Virus record (IMG/VR): IMGVR_UViG_3300039106_000113 | Location: 1-38,553 of that record | DNA from: a virus | DNA length: 38,553 nucleotides | Reading direction: 5' to 3' (one strand) | In this document: positions 38,439-38,553 of the stretch, in pieces | How positions within the stretch are numbered: position 1 is the first letter of the stretch | Layout: every line of letters begins with the position of its first letter | The notes under the pieces: model-generated | What the model was told of the DNA's origin: nothing | The model's database searches: none | The model's input: the letters and a program-made list of their open reading frames with translations, nothing else | Translations under genes and position numbers: made by a program

Positions 38439-38553
38439 TAGTTAAATATATAGCTAAAGACCAACTAAGAGCAAACTGGGAGTTTGTTAAGGCTGGTTTA
38501 GAGAAGGTAAGAAACAAAGGTCACAATGACTGGATAGTAGAGGACATCTATTG
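38418..38553. repeat. Terminal direct repeat, right copy
   Basis: Matches 1-136 with substitutions at 38491, 38506 and 38548. Relative to the gene start each falls on a third codon position and leaves Lys, Lys and Ile unchanged. Confidence 0.95.
38435..38553 (+). CDS. 5' fragment of the acetyltransferase-like gene (copy of 18-410)
   Basis: 39 codons plus two bases, cut by the window end. The protein is identical to that of the left copy over this length, despite three base differences. It is the same locus seen twice because of circular closure, or a diverged second copy if the ends are true repeats. Confidence 0.85.
   Translation, partial: MIVKYIAKDQLRANWEFVKAGLEKVRNKGHNDWIVEDIY

Noticed and set aside
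1-38553. Temperate lifestyle
   Set aside because: Only a Cro-size HTH protein was found. There is no integrase, excisionase or recognisable CI-type repressor, so lysogeny is not supported, though an unknown mechanism cannot be excluded.

Overview
The window is an essentially complete genome of a tailed bacteriophage (Caudoviricetes). Bases 38418-38553 repeat bases 1-136 with three substitutions, so the unit is about 38,417 bp and closes as a circle, or is a linear genome with redundant or permuted ends. It is AT-rich, densely packed, mostly unidirectional within modules, and full of ATGA or TGATG stop/start overlaps. It has a portal, scaffold, capsid protein, gp4-like adaptor, gp10-like hub and large internal virion proteins, but no tape-measure, sheath or tail-tube gene, which points to a podovirus-like short tail. 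I see no integrase, no CI-type repressor, no tRNA, no CRISPR array and no DNA or RNA polymerase, so replication probably leans on the host. The GH24 endolysin and 3TM holin fit a Gram-negative host; the host species cannot be read from the sequence.

Layout: (1) 18-6434, plus strand: an acetyltransferase-like small protein, five putative internal virion/ejection proteins, small proteins, holin and lysozyme. (2) 6431-12814, minus strand: an early operon ending in a phosphoesterase. It encodes SSB, a YqaJ-type exonuclease and an ERF-type annealing protein, plus many very small genes. A palindrome-rich control region lies at 8056-8321. (3) 12815-12934: a divergent control region. (4) 12935-18197, plus strand: VRR-NUC nuclease, DUF1376 and P-like replication proteins, an N4/N6 DNA methyltransferase, a Cro-size HTH protein, NinB, a C5 cytosine methyltransferase overprinted by a second long ORF, a Ref-like HNH protein and an AP2-like protein. 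(5) 18198-18382: a strong promoter followed at once by an intrinsic terminator and a structured leader. (6) 18383-38438, plus strand: packaging, head, adhesin and tail genes, interrupted by two GIY-YIG homing endonuclease-like genes and by glycosyltransferase-like and methyltransferase-like genes.

The most notable observations are: the 881-bp double-coding region (16298-17178), where the C5 methyltransferase and a 299-residue ORF start 4 nt apart; a pair of covarying hairpins that enclose the ribosome-binding sites on both sides of the GIY-YIG gene next to terS; a promoter-terminator-pseudoknot arrangement before the late genes; clusters of palindromes at 8093-8215 and 12888-12903; and many tiny coupled genes (13 to 56 codons) that a 60-codon cutoff misses.
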